Below are positions 17,934 to 26,644 of a DNA stretch of 51,204 bases, piece by piece (positions within the stretch are counted from its first letter, which is position 1; the number at the start of each line of letters is the position of its first letter). Below the pieces are notes generated by a model. The model saw only the letters and a program-made list of their open reading frames with translations. It did not search any database and was not told the origin of the DNA. Origin of the DNA: Gemmatimonadota bacterium (GTDB lineage Bacteria; Gemmatimonadota; Gemmatimonadetes; Longimicrobiales; Gaopeijiaceae); the NCBI GenBank assembly GCA_015664885.1, contig DQPL01000129.1, forward strand, positions 1-51,204, given 5' to 3'. The position numbers and the translations under genes are program-made.

Positions 17934-18920
17934 TCAGCCCCTTACGGCTCGCTTCACGAGATTCTCCATCAGCGGAATCTTGAAGTGGTTGTAGTCGAGC
18001 GGCTCGGCGCCCCGGATCGCCTCCGCACCGGCTAGTGCCGCTGTTTCTTCGTTGCGCGTCCGACCACTGATCAGCACCTCGACGTCGTGCAGACGTCGTG
18101 GGATGCACTGGACGGCTCCGCACACGATGCTCGCTTCGTCGATCTGAGCTCCGCTCGTGCGAAATGCCGCCGCGACGCTCACCAACGCGAAATCCCAGCT
18201 TTTCCGGTCCGCCACCTTCTCGAAATAGAAGTCGGCACCGGCCCAGCTCGCGGGTAGGCGAATCGCCGTAAGCAAGTCATCCGGGTCGAGAACGGTCATG
18301 CGTTGGATGTCCACCGACGGTTCCATGAAGAAGTCGGCGGCGGGAATGACGCGCTCGCCGCGTGCATTGCGAACGACCATCTCCGCGTCTAATGCTACCA
18401 GCGCAGGCGCCGTATCCGACGGGGTCACCGCTACACACCTGCTGGCACCGAAGAGCGCGTGCTCCCGGTTCATGGCCTCGGGCGCTGCCGCGTAACAGGT
18501 GTTGCCACCCGCCCGGTAGCAGTCCACGCCGTAGCGGTAGTACCAACAGCGTGTATCCTGAGAGAGATTGCCGCCTAGGGTACCCGCGTTGCGGATCTGT
18601 GGGCTCGCGACCCTGCGCGCGGCGTCCGCCAGAAGCCCATAGCGATCACGTAGAAGAGGACTACGCTCGACCTCCGTGAGCGTGGTCAGAGCGCCGATCT
18701 CGACACCGTCCGTGGTCTCGCGAATTCCCTTGAGCGCGTCCAGGCCTTCGAGGTCGATGACCGCCTCGGGACCCTTTCCACGGTTCTTGAACCAATCGAG
18801 GGAGTCGTAACCACCGGCGAGCTTCCATCCGCGGTTGCCGTATCGGTCGATCAACTGAATGGCGTCATCCACGTCGGCCGGCTGGTAGAGCTCGAAGCCC
18901 GACATCATGTCCTTCATCAT
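17934..18920 (-). CDS. FAD-binding subunit of molybdenum hydroxylase with extra 4Fe-4S loop (PaoB/HcrB-like)
   Basis: This 328-residue CO-dehydrogenase-flavoprotein/FAD_binding_5 subunit has FAD motifs WKLAGGYDSL and RNAGTLGGNLSQDTRC. Directly after it is an insertion with four cysteines, Cys125, Cys134, Cys142 and Cys162. This matches the loop that holds an additional [4Fe-4S] cluster in 4-hydroxybenzoyl-CoA reductase beta and E. coli PaoB, and most xanthine dehydrogenase FAD subunits lack it. It ends the operon [2Fe-2S] - Mo - FAD, 10 bases behind the Mo subunit. The first Met codons (1, 2, 5, 6) leave the start slightly open. The enzyme is probably an aldehyde or aromatic oxidoreductase; the substrate is unknown. 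Confidence 0.88.
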   Translation of the reverse strand: MMKDMMSGFELYQPADVDDAIQLIDRYGNRGWKLAGGYDSLDWFKNRGKGPEAVIDLEGLDALKGIRETTDGVEIGALTTLTEVERSPLLRDRYGLLADAARRVASPQIRNAGTLGGNLSQDTRCWYYRYGVDCYRAGGNTCYAAAPEAMNREHALFGASRCVAVTPSDTAPALVALDAEMVVRNARGERVIPAADFFMEPSVDIQRMTVLDPDDLLTAIRLPASWAGADFYFEKVADRKSWDFALVSVAAAFRTSGAQIDEASIVCGAVQCIPRRLHDVEVLISGRTRNEETAALAGAEAIRGAEPLDYNHFKIPLMENLVKRAVRG

Positions 18921-18930
18921 GGGCTTTTCC

Positions 18931-21327
18931 TCACTGGGTGTTTACCTGGAGCGGGCCGTGTGATTGCGACCGCTCGGAAGCGACGTTGATGATCATGTCC
19001 GCCATGACCGGGATGCGGTTGAAGTAGTGCCCCCCGAGCGCGTCCGAGATGGCACACAAGAGCGCAGCGGCGGAGCATCCCATCACAGGCTCTCCGATAC
19101 CCTTCGAGCCAACCGGGTTATTGGGATCCGGCTCATCGACCGCGTGCCAGTCCATTTCCGACGGCACGTCCAGGTAGGAAAGCGGTTTGGCTTGATAGAA
19201 GCCGACGGCCGCCGGAAGACCCCAGTGGCGGTCGTAGACGTGGCGCTCCGAAATGGCCATGCCGAACCCCATCACGCCCCCGCCTTTGATTTGCGTGGAC
19301 AGCCCCTGCGGATGAAGCACCGTTCCGCAGTCGGCCACTCCGAGATAGTCGAGGATCTCGATGCCGCCCGTTTCCATGTCGAGCTCGATTTCGATAAAAC
19401 CGGCTGCCAGCGCCGGCACCATCCCGGTCTGCGGGAGGTTGTCTCTCGCGACGCCAATCAGACCTGTCCCCGCTAGCCCGGCAACGGCGCGCCGAGTCAG
19501 CGCGTTGATGTCGTCCGGCACCTCGTGACCACTGTATTCGCCGCCGATCTCGATGGCGGCCTGGGCCGCTTGCGCGTAGGTGAGCCTCCGGCCGGGGTTG
19601 CCCCGAGCGAAGACGGTCTCGTTTCCGATGTCGTAGTCGGAGGCGGAGCCACCGAGTCGACGCGCGGCGATCTCCTTGAGCTTGCGAACCGCGTCGTTGG
19701 CAGCGGCGAAGTTCGTGCGCGTCATCGTGAACGACGTATTGCTGCCGAACTGCCCCAGTGTCCAGGGCAGCCCCCGGCTCGAATCACCGCGCACGATCTC
19801 GCAGTTCTCCCAGTCGCACTTGAGCACCTCTGCGGCGACCCGTGACGTCGTCGAGTACGAGTACGTGCCGAGGTTCCCGACTCCGGAATGAATGTTCAAC
19901 TTTCCTTCCGGCGTGAGCACGACCAGCCCGTCGAATCCGCTGGCGCCTGCTGAGTGGAACGCCTGCCCAACGCCCACCCCGCGGACTTTGGATCCGTTGC
20001 GTTCGCCGCTGCGCGCACGGCGCTCCTCCCATCCGAAGCGCTCAGCGCCCTGCTCCAACGCCTCGCGCATATAAGCGCTCGTGATGCCGCTACGGTTACT
20101 GCCGTAGAGGGACTCATGGGTCGGCGCGTTGATGTGCCGAATCGCGACCTGGTCGAGACCGAGCTGCTTCGCAGCCTTGTCCAGTAGCGGCTCAACCGCG
20201 GTCGCCATCTGATTCTGGCCCGGGCCCCTCTGCGCTCCGCGCGGAGGCGTGTTGGTCAGCACCGACATCCCCCGGTAGCGCATGTTTAGGGGCGTGTACA
20301 CGATCGAGATCGCACTGGCAGCCGCGTTCATGTCGCCACCGCCCTGGTTCGGTCCGTTCTCCTGCACGATGTACACGTCGATGGCCGTAATTCGGCCGTC
20401 GTCCCGGAATCCCATCTTGATGCGACCCTGGAAGCCGGGTCGCGCCGAACCGAGGAAGTACTCCTCGCTGCGGCTGATTCTCATGAGCACCGGCTTCTGG
20501 ACCTTGCGCGACATGTGCGCCGGAATCGAGAGTAGCGGATAAGGTCCGCCCTTAGATCCGAAACCACCACCGCAATACTCTGCGATGTAGACCAGATCCT
20601 CCGGTTCGATGCCGATGTACGCGGCGATTCCCGGATGCACGAAGCTTTGGCTCTGGGTCGATGCGTGCAGATAGCACTTGCCGTTTTCCCAGTACGCCAT
20701 CGCGGTTCGCGGTTCCATCGAGTGATGCGATGTGCCCGCGGTCACGAAGGTCTCGTCCAAGATGATGCTCGCTTCGGCAAAGCCCGCGTCGATGTCGCCA
20801 TACGACCATTCGGTGCCGGGTTCGCCCATTGGCAACTGGCCTTCGCCCGCGGCCGCGAAGTCTTCCTCGGTCCACTTCCGCTCTTGAACCTCACCCGATA
20901 CGACCGTGTTCCCGTCCGTGCGCGCGTTGGGGCCGCCCGGTCGCAGGCTCTCGAGCGGATCCACACAGAAGGGCAGCGGCTCGAGGTCGAGCACGATCGC
21001 GTCGATCGCGTCCTGGGCGATGGTTTCGGTGACCGCGGCCACGGCCAAGATCGGCTCGCCGACGAAGTGAGGCTCGTCGGTCAGAATGTTATTGGCTGGG
21101 CCGGCCTGCTCCGGAACTTCGTCCGCCCTCAAGATGGCCACGACTCCGTCCATCGCGAGCGCCGCGGTGGCGTCGACGCCCCGAACACGACAGTGCGGCA
21201 TCGGGCTCTTGAGCAGGCGGCAGAAGAGCATGCCGTCCCTGCGGAAGTCCTCTGCGTATTTCGCGCGACCCGTCACCTTTCCGTAGATGTCGGGTGGTGC
21301 GTAGTCCTTTCCAAGTAAGTCAGCCAT
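18931..21327 (-). CDS. Molybdopterin-binding subunit of molybdenum hydroxylase (PaoC-like)
   Basis: This 798-residue catalytic subunit has the aldehyde oxidase N-terminal domain (PPDIYGKVTGRAKYAEDFR), the Mo-cofactor regions EYCGGGFGSKGG and PRGAQRGPGQNQMATAVE, and near the C-terminus GSKGIGEPVMGCSAAAL containing the invariant catalytic Glu. It is predicted to hydroxylate aldehydes or aromatic substrates using water, with electrons leaving through the two neighbouring subunits. It carries no signal peptide of its own. Its start lies one base beyond the stop of the Tat-bearing [2Fe-2S] gene, so the complex should be exported folded. No XdhC/PaoD-type maturation factor is encoded nearby. Confidence 0.92.
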   Translation of the reverse strand: MADLLGKDYAPPDIYGKVTGRAKYAEDFRRDGMLFCRLLKSPMPHCRVRGVDATAALAMDGVVAILRADEVPEQAGPANNILTDEPHFVGEPILAVAAVTETIAQDAIDAIVLDLEPLPFCVDPLESLRPGGPNARTDGNTVVSGEVQERKWTEEDFAAAGEGQLPMGEPGTEWSYGDIDAGFAEASIILDETFVTAGTSHHSMEPRTAMAYWENGKCYLHASTQSQSFVHPGIAAYIGIEPEDLVYIAEYCGGGFGSKGGPYPLLSIPAHMSRKVQKPVLMRISRSEEYFLGSARPGFQGRIKMGFRDDGRITAIDVYIVQENGPNQGGGDMNAAASAISIVYTPLNMRYRGMSVLTNTPPRGAQRGPGQNQMATAVEPLLDKAAKQLGLDQVAIRHINAPTHESLYGSNRSGITSAYMREALEQGAERFGWEERRARSGERNGSKVRGVGVGQAFHSAGASGFDGLVVLTPEGKLNIHSGVGNLGTYSYSTTSRVAAEVLKCDWENCEIVRGDSSRGLPWTLGQFGSNTSFTMTRTNFAAANDAVRKLKEIAARRLGGSASDYDIGNETVFARGNPGRRLTYAQAAQAAIEIGGEYSGHEVPDDINALTRRAVAGLAGTGLIGVARDNLPQTGMVPALAAGFIEIELDMETGGIEILDYLGVADCGTVLHPQGLSTQIKGGGVMGFGMAISERHVYDRHWGLPAAVGFYQAKPLSYLDVPSEMDWHAVDEPDPNNPVGSKGIGEPVMGCSAAALLCAISDALGGHYFNRIPVMADMIINVASERSQSHGPLQVNTQ

Positions 21328-21328
21328 G

Positions 21329-21964
21329 CTATGCCTCGCTCACGGCACGCATCACGCCGTTCAAGTAGTGATCGTAGGCGCCGCACCGGCACAAATTGCC
21401 CGCCATCGCTTCGCGGGCCTCCTGCCGGGTTGGATTCGGATTCGCGCGCAGCAGCGCCACCGCGGACATCACCTGGCCCGAGGTGCAGAAGCCGCACTGC
21501 GGACCCAGTTCGTCGACGAAGGCCTGCTGTACCGGATGCAGGGTGCCGTCCGGACTCTCGAGTCCCTCGACGGTAGTGATCTCTCGGTCGCGCACGCGAT
21601 GCGTAAGCGTCGAACACGAGTAGTAGTTCACGTCGTCGATCAGCACGGTGCACGCGCCGCATTCACCGCGGTCGCATCCGAGCTTGGTGCCGGTGAGGCC
21701 GAGCTTATAGCGCAGCGTCATGGCTAGCGTTTCACCCGGCAGTACGTCGACGCGGCGCACCTGGCCGTTCACGGTCAAAGAAAGCAGCCGCTCTACGCCA
21801 CCGGTTTGGGCTGGCAGTGGTGTCGTACATCCAGCTCCGAAGTACGACATGCCAGATACTGAGACACCGGACGCGATCACTCCCTTGATGAAGTCACGAC
21901 GCGACCAACTCGAATGCGTCGTCGCAAAGGCGACCGTCGTGCCCGGCGAGTCTGACGAGTCCAT
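21329..21964 (-). CDS. Tat-exported (2Fe-2S) subunit of molybdenum hydroxylase (PaoA-like)
   Basis: I chose the ATG at 21964, giving 211 residues with a twin-arginine signal (SRRDFIK at residues 21-27). A longer in-frame extension to 22411 exists but runs antisense into the mscS gene and lacks domain character. The ferredoxin domain has Cys97, Cys102, Cys105 and Cys117. The second cluster uses Cys157, Cys160, Cys192 and Cys194 (CGFCTSGQ and CRCGAY). Placing the Tat signal on the small subunit is the PaoABC arrangement, where this subunit carries the folded complex to the periplasm. Gene order here is small - Mo - FAD, unlike small - FAD - Mo in E. coli. Confidence 0.88.
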   Translation of the reverse strand: MDSSDSPGTTVAFATTHSSWSRRDFIKGVIASGVSVSGMSYFGAGCTTPLPAQTGGVERLLSLTVNGQVRRVDVLPGETLAMTLRYKLGLTGTKLGCDRGECGACTVLIDDVNYYSCSTLTHRVRDREITTVEGLESPDGTLHPVQQAFVDELGPQCGFCTSGQVMSAVALLRANPNPTRQEAREAMAGNLCRCGAYDHYLNGVMRAVSEA

Positions 21965-22306
21965 CTCGCTCACATCTCTACTCCCGTCTGAGGCACTAGA
22001 GGCATGGTACGCCGTGTAGCGGGAACGGACAACCGCGAACAGGTAGCGGGACGTCTCCGCGGAAACGCTTTGCGGCCGTTTCGCGGCAGGCGGTACATCA
22101 GGCGCTAACTTGGGCGAGTCGTTGCCATCCCCCCCGCGTACGCTCTTGACGAACCCAACCAAGTTCTTCGTGTCCTCGATGACCGCCCAACCTTTGACGA
22201 TCTGGCCCCGCGCTGTCCTCTCAACCTCCGGGTTAGGATCTGAATCGAAGCCCTGGTCGGGCTGGACGCGATGGACGAAATACGGTGGAGGCCTACCTTC
22301 CCCGTT
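21965..22306. promoter_or_regulatory. Divergent intergenic region between PaoA-like gene and mscS
   Basis: About 340 bases lie between the two divergent starts. The long minus frame that crosses it is polar and unlike any family. I see no clear -10/-35 pair, repeat or hairpin of note. Confidence 0.35.
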
Positions 22307-23347
22307 ATGACCGAGTTCTTCCAGATCGAGTGGGTACAGCGGACCATCCTCATCGTGGGCGGCGTGCTGGTAGGCTTGCTGCTCGAACGGGTCGTCGTCA
22401 CGCGTGCTCATCGCATCGCGAAAAAGACGCGCTTCAAGTGGGACGATCTGATCGTCGAGTCGGTGCGAGGGGTACCGACGATTTGGCTCACGTGCGCTGG
22501 CATCTATCTGGCGCTGAGCGTTGGAACGCTCGATCCGCTGCTCGCGAGCACCGTGTTGAGCGTGCTCACGGTCGTCTTGATCGGCTCCGTTGCGATCGCA
22601 GGCATGCGCGCGACGGGGGCTGCTGTGGAGATGCTCTCAGGCCGCGCGGAAGGAGCGATCGGCTCCCTCACGCTCGTGGTGAACACGGCTCGACTCGCCG
22701 TAGGCGTGATCGGCGTCTTCATCATTCTGCAGAACCTCGGCATCGACATCACGCCGCTCATTGGGGCACTGGGAATCGGTGGCCTCGCGGTCGCGCTCGC
22801 GCTGCAGGATACGCTCGGTAACCTCTTTGCCGGCGTTCAGATCATTCTCTCCAAGCAGGTCCGACCACAGGACTATGTGCGACTCGACTCGGGCGACGAG
22901 GGCTGGGTCACGGACGTGAAGAGCCGTAACACCACGATCCTCACGTTCCCCGACGGCAACCTCTTGGCGGTGCCGAACACACTGTTGGCGTCCTCGGTGG
23001 TGAAGAACTTCAGCATGCCGCGCAAGGCGCTCTGGGTCAGCGTGGAGGTGGGGGTGAGCTACGACAGCGATCTCGAGCATGTGGAGCAGGTGACACTCGA
23101 GGTCGCGGGTCAGGTTTTGGCATCCGTAGATGGCGGCGGCTCGGTCGAAGACCCGGTCGTACGGTATCACACATTTGGCGACTCCAGCATCAATTTCGAG
23201 ATCCGAATGCAGGTGCGAGAGTTCGAAAGTCAGGGGCCCGTTCGGCACGAATTGATCAAGCGTTTGCACGAACGCTTCAACGATGAGGGGATCGAAATCC
23301 CGTTCCCCATCCGCACTGTGCTCATGCCGGGCGCCGACGGCGCGTAG
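22307..23347 (+). CDS. MscS-family mechanosensitive ion channel
   Basis: This protein of about 346 residues starts at ATG 22307; ATG 22271 in frame is the alternative. Three to four hydrophobic helices come first (TILIVGGVLVGLLLE, IWLTCAGIYLALSV, VLSVLTVVLIGSVAIA). The pore-lining helix follows, with the Gly/Ala pattern typical of MscS TM3 (GALGIGGLAVALALQDTLGNLFAG). The cytoplasmic beta and alpha/beta domains follow (RPQDYVRLDSGDEGWV, FPDGNLLAVPN). It would release solutes on osmotic downshock from the inner membrane. The gene is alone on its strand, followed 60 bases later by a PP2C stub. Confidence 0.93.
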   Translation: MTEFFQIEWVQRTILIVGGVLVGLLLERVVVTRAHRIAKKTRFKWDDLIVESVRGVPTIWLTCAGIYLALSVGTLDPLLASTVLSVLTVVLIGSVAIAGMRATGAAVEMLSGRAEGAIGSLTLVVNTARLAVGVIGVFIILQNLGIDITPLIGALGIGGLAVALALQDTLGNLFAGVQIILSKQVRPQDYVRLDSGDEGWVTDVKSRNTTILTFPDGNLLAVPNTLLASSVVKNFSMPRKALWVSVEVGVSYDSDLEHVEQVTLEVAGQVLASVDGGGSVEDPVVRYHTFGDSSINFEIRMQVREFESQGPVRHELIKRLHERFNDEGIEIPFPIRTVLMPGADGA

Positions 23348-23407
23348 CTCCCTGTCACGCGGGGATCTATCTGTATCGTCCCCTAGAACCCTTGCCGAGG
23401 TAGCAGG

Positions 23408-23641
23408 TTGGCGAATCAGCCGCGGCTCGCCACGGAGTCGATCGCGGGCCGAAGGCCGTATCAGGAAGACACCGTGCTCGCGCAGGCGCTTTCAGACGCA
23501 CGCACGCTCGTCGCCGTAGCGGACGGGATGGGTGGTCATGCCGCGGGCGACGTCGCCAGTGCACTGGCGATCGCGACCCTCCTGGCTGCGCTCGAGGATG
23601 GCAAGGACTTGGAGCTAGGGTTCGGGCTGACCATCCGCTAA
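23408..23641 (+). pseudogene. Truncated PP2C-type protein phosphatase
   Basis: From a TTG start at 23408 the frame reads the N-terminus of a PP2C phosphatase: a GRRPYQEDTVL motif with a metal-ligand Asp, then VAVADGMGGHAAGDVAS, the second and best-known metal motif. It stops after 77 residues, where intact enzymes have about 230-260. The later DGL/SD and GGxDN-type motifs are absent before the stop, and the next gene is convergent. This is a 3'-truncated remnant, not a functional phosphatase. Confidence 0.75.
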
Positions 23642-23669
23642 CTAGCAAAAGAGGCCTGTCAGTTCGGCG

Positions 23670-24866
23670 CTAGCGGCTGATCTTTTCCCCCATCGGCCAT
23701 GGCGCGCCTTGGTCTCCCGCGGGGACTTCGCCGATCCCCATGTAGACGAATTTCTGCACGCGCTTCCCCTCGTAGGTCTCGGTCGTGTAGATGTTGCCCT
23801 GGGAGTCCGTGGCGATGGAGTGCACGGCGAAGAAGAGGCCTGGCTGGCGACCGCCGTCGCCGAAGCTCGTCAGCACCTCGAGCGACTCACGCTCAATGAT
23901 GTACACCTTCATGTTCTTGCCGTCCGCGAGGTACATGTACTGCTGGTTGGGGTCCCTCGAGAATGCGATATCCCAGGTCGAGCCGTCGCCCATCGTCATC
24001 GGCGCGATCCGCTTTTCGGCCACGAACGTGCCGTCCTTGCGGAAGACCTGAATCCGGTCGTTGGGGCGATCGCAAACGTACACCAGCCCGTCCGCCGTCG
24101 GCTCAGCGCAATGCACTGGGCTCCGGAACTGCTGGATGAGCGGCGCATTGGGGTCATAGCTGCCGGTGTATTCATCGCTGGGCACGTTGCCGTAGGCTCC
24201 CCAGAATCGCTTGATGGCGCCCGTGTTGATGTCGACGACCGCGACGCGCTTGTTGCTGTAGCCGTCTGCTACGTACACCTCATCGTTCTCCGCGTCGAAG
24301 GAGATCTTGGCCGGCCGACCGAAGTGCTCGGTCGAGGTGCTGCCGCGGTCCGTGCCCGGCGTACCGTACTGCGCGAGAAACCGGCCGGTGTTCGTGAATC
24401 TCAGGACATGGCCGTCACCGTTTCCGTTTCCGCCGATCCAGACGTTGCCGAAGGGGTCGATCGATATGCCGTGGTTGGACGTCGGCCAACTGTAGCCTTC
24501 TGCGGGGCCGCCCCAAGAGTCGATCAACACGCCGTCGGGATTGAAAACCAGCACGTACGGTGCGGGCGAGCAGCACTCGCTGGTGGGCGGATCCTGGGCG
24601 GCACCGATCTCGGTGCGCGCGTTGAGAGGCGCCTGCCGGTGGATGATGTAGACGTTGTCGGCAGCGTCGATGCCAACGCCCACCACCGACCCGAGGACCC
24701 AGTGGTTCGGCAGAGGCTGGGGCCAGAACGGATCGACTTCGAAGATGGGCGCCATCACTGCGTTCTCATCAAGGACCGCGGCGGTATCCTCGATCGCGTT
24801 GGCTACGAAGGCCAGCGTCGTGATTGAAAGAAGGAGTGCGAGTCCGTAGACCAGATTGCGCTTCAT
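23670..24866 (-). CDS. Exported NHL-repeat six-bladed beta-propeller protein
   Basis: The ATG at 24866, after GGGGGATG, gives 398 residues with a signal peptide (LVYGLALLLSITTLAF). The mature chain consists of NHL-type blades: VVGVGIDAADNVYIIHR, NHGISIDPFGNVWIGGNG, AKISFDAENDEVYVADGYSNKRV, AEPTADGLVYVCDRPNDRIQVF and IATDSQGNIYTTETYEGKRVQKF. Similar proteins resemble peptidyl-alpha-hydroxyglycine lyase or serve as solute-binding scaffolds; no catalytic assignment is possible. A longer upstream extension to 25112 overlaps the opposite HupE gene and is not credible. It lies convergent to the PP2C stub. Confidence 0.85.
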   Translation of the reverse strand: MKRNLVYGLALLLSITTLAFVANAIEDTAAVLDENAVMAPIFEVDPFWPQPLPNHWVLGSVVGVGIDAADNVYIIHRQAPLNARTEIGAAQDPPTSECCSPAPYVLVFNPDGVLIDSWGGPAEGYSWPTSNHGISIDPFGNVWIGGNGNGDGHVLRFTNTGRFLAQYGTPGTDRGSTSTEHFGRPAKISFDAENDEVYVADGYSNKRVAVVDINTGAIKRFWGAYGNVPSDEYTGSYDPNAPLIQQFRSPVHCAEPTADGLVYVCDRPNDRIQVFRKDGTFVAEKRIAPMTMGDGSTWDIAFSRDPNQQYMYLADGKNMKVYIIERESLEVLTSFGDGGRQPGLFFAVHSIATDSQGNIYTTETYEGKRVQKFVYMGIGEVPAGDQGAPWPMGEKISR

Positions 24867-24972
24867 GATGCATCCCCCGAGCGGGACAGGAGTCATTGGA
24901 ACGCTACGCGCCGCGCGTGCGTCCGGCAATCGGGTCTGGACTTGAGCCGCCCGGTGCCCGACAGTGCGTGCC

Positions 24973-26307
24973 ATGAGACGCACAGCCGTGATTGTCGTAG
25001 CCCTCGTTCTCCTGCTTCCGTCCTGGCCGGAGGCGCATGAGATACCCGCCGACGTCACAGTACAGGTGTTCGTCGCGCCGGAAGGCGGCACGCTGCGATT
25101 GTTGGTGCGCACGCCGCTATTCGCGATGCGTGAATTCGACTTTCCCGTGCGGGACCCGGGCTACCTGGAGATCGCCGAGTCCGACCCGCTGATTCATGAT
25201 GCCGCGGTCCAGTGGATCGGGAACTACATCCGGCTGTACGAAGGCGCGGAGGCTTTGCCCGCGCTCGAGCTCGTGGCAGCACGAATTTCGTTGCCCAGTG
25301 ACGGCTCTTTCGCCAGCTACGAGACCGCGCTGGCGGGCGTGAGGTCGCCGCCGCTCGATGCGGACGTCGACTTGCCGCCGGCGCAGGCTTTGCTGGACGT
25401 ACTCTTCGAGGTCCCGATTGCCTCCGACCAATCGGAGTTCTCGATCGATCCGCAGGTGGCTCATCTCGGCCTGCGCACCGTCACGGTGCTGCGATTCGTG
25501 CCCGCGGGAAGGCCGGAGCGCGTCTACCAATACACGGGTACTCCGGGGCTCGTGCGACTCGACCCGCGTTGGTTTCAGGCCGCGTTCCGCTTCGTGGTTC
25601 TCGGCTTCGAGCACATTCTGGACGGCCTCGACCACCTACTCTTCCTCTTCTGCTTGGTCGTGCCCTTCCGGAGCTTCTGGGCGCTCGTGCCCATCGTCAC
25701 GTCGTTCACCGTGGCGCACTCGATCACCCTGATCGCTGCCTCTATGGGCCTGGCGCCCAACGCACTCTGGTTCCCGCCGCTCATCGAGACCCTGATCGCG
25801 CTTTCGATCGTCTTCATGGCGTTCGAGAACATCCTTGGTGCCAAGCTCAGTAGGCGGTGGCTGATCGCGTTCGGCTTTGGCTTGATCCACGGATTCGGTT
25901 TCTCGTTCGCGCTTTCCGAGTCGCTGCAGTTCGCCGGCGCGCACCTGCTGACCTCGCTCTTTTCCTTCAACATCGGCGTCGAGCTGGGCCAGCTCTTCGT
26001 GCTCGCGATCACCGTGCCTATCCTGGCTCTGCTCTTCCGCAAGGTTCTGCCGGAGGTGGGCGGCACAGTGGTGCTCTCAGCGGTGTTGGCTCACACCGGG
26101 TGGCATTGGATGACCGAGCGAGGCGGGCAGCTCTTGCGCTACGATTTCCGCGTGCCGGTGCTCGATGCCGCCTTCGCAGCGACGCTCCTTCGCTGGCTAA
26201 TGCTGCTGCTCATTGTGGGCGGAGCAGCCTGGCTGCTGCGTCTCGCCTTCGACTGGCTGAGCGCTCGCCGGCCAGCTATGACGACGCCTGACCTCGACGG
26301 AGACTAG
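24973..26307 (+). CDS. HupE/UreJ-2 family membrane protein
   Basis: This protein of about 444 residues starts at ATG 24973 with a signal peptide (VIVVALVLLLPSWPEAHE). The first half is a periplasmic beta-rich domain. The second half is a HupE/UreJ membrane domain with about six helices and the hallmark motifs GFEHILDGLDHLLFLFCLV, TSFTVAHSITLIAA, GFGLIHGFGFSFAL and VLAHTGWHWM, whose histidines suggest metal binding. HupE proteins import nickel for hydrogenases in some bacteria; no hydrogenase or urease gene is present, so the substrate is open. It stands alone on its strand. Confidence 0.85.
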   Translation: MRRTAVIVVALVLLLPSWPEAHEIPADVTVQVFVAPEGGTLRLLVRTPLFAMREFDFPVRDPGYLEIAESDPLIHDAAVQWIGNYIRLYEGAEALPALELVAARISLPSDGSFASYETALAGVRSPPLDADVDLPPAQALLDVLFEVPIASDQSEFSIDPQVAHLGLRTVTVLRFVPAGRPERVYQYTGTPGLVRLDPRWFQAAFRFVVLGFEHILDGLDHLLFLFCLVVPFRSFWALVPIVTSFTVAHSITLIAASMGLAPNALWFPPLIETLIALSIVFMAFENILGAKLSRRWLIAFGFGLIHGFGFSFALSESLQFAGAHLLTSLFSFNIGVELGQLFVLAITVPILALLFRKVLPEVGGTVVLSAVLAHTGWHWMTERGGQLLRYDFRVPVLDAAFAATLLRWLMLLLIVGGAAWLLRLAFDWLSARRPAMTTPDLDGD

Positions 26308-26314
26308 AGCTAAC

Positions 26315-26580
26315 TCAGCGCACCCTGAAGTTGATCGGGAACTGTACCCAAACCGTGATTTTCTGGTCGCGTTGCAGGGCCGGCGAGAAGCGGAAGTGTT
26401 CGGCCACCCGTAGTGCCGCTTGGTCGAGGCTCGAGTGACCTGATGTCTTCGCGATGCGCGTATCCGCGACCCGTCCGTCCTCGTCGATCAAGAACCAGAC
26501 CTAGATGGAGGCGCCGACCCCGGCGTCCTTCAAAAGCGGAGGGTACTCGGCGATCAACAGTCTCGTGAGCTCGCTGCACA
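26315..26580 (-). pseudogene. TonB C-terminal domain, broken by in-frame stop
   Basis: The minus strand reads LLIAEYPPLLKDAGVGASI, then TAG at 26501-26503, then VWFLIDEDGRVADTRI and ALRVAEHFRFSPAL, ending at TGA 26315-26317. This is a clear energy-transducer TonB C-terminal domain of the type found alone or at the end of M56 proteins in this lineage, interrupted by one nonsense codon in the same frame. The position usually carries a polar residue such as Gln, so a C-to-T change of CAG is plausible. Sequence further upstream loses family resemblance, and a repeat element begins at 26645. TonB transmits proton-motive force to outer-membrane transporters; this copy is probably dead. Confidence 0.75.
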
Positions 26581-26644
26581 AGGCGATCCGAAAGGCGCAG
26601 GGCGACGAGAGAAGCGAGACATCGGTGCTCTACGTGAGGAAGCA

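Noticed and set aside
21965-22411. N-terminal extension of the PaoA-like subunit
   Set aside because: Runs antisense into mscS and lacks domain character; the Tat signal begins only after ATG 21964, so the shorter start is right.
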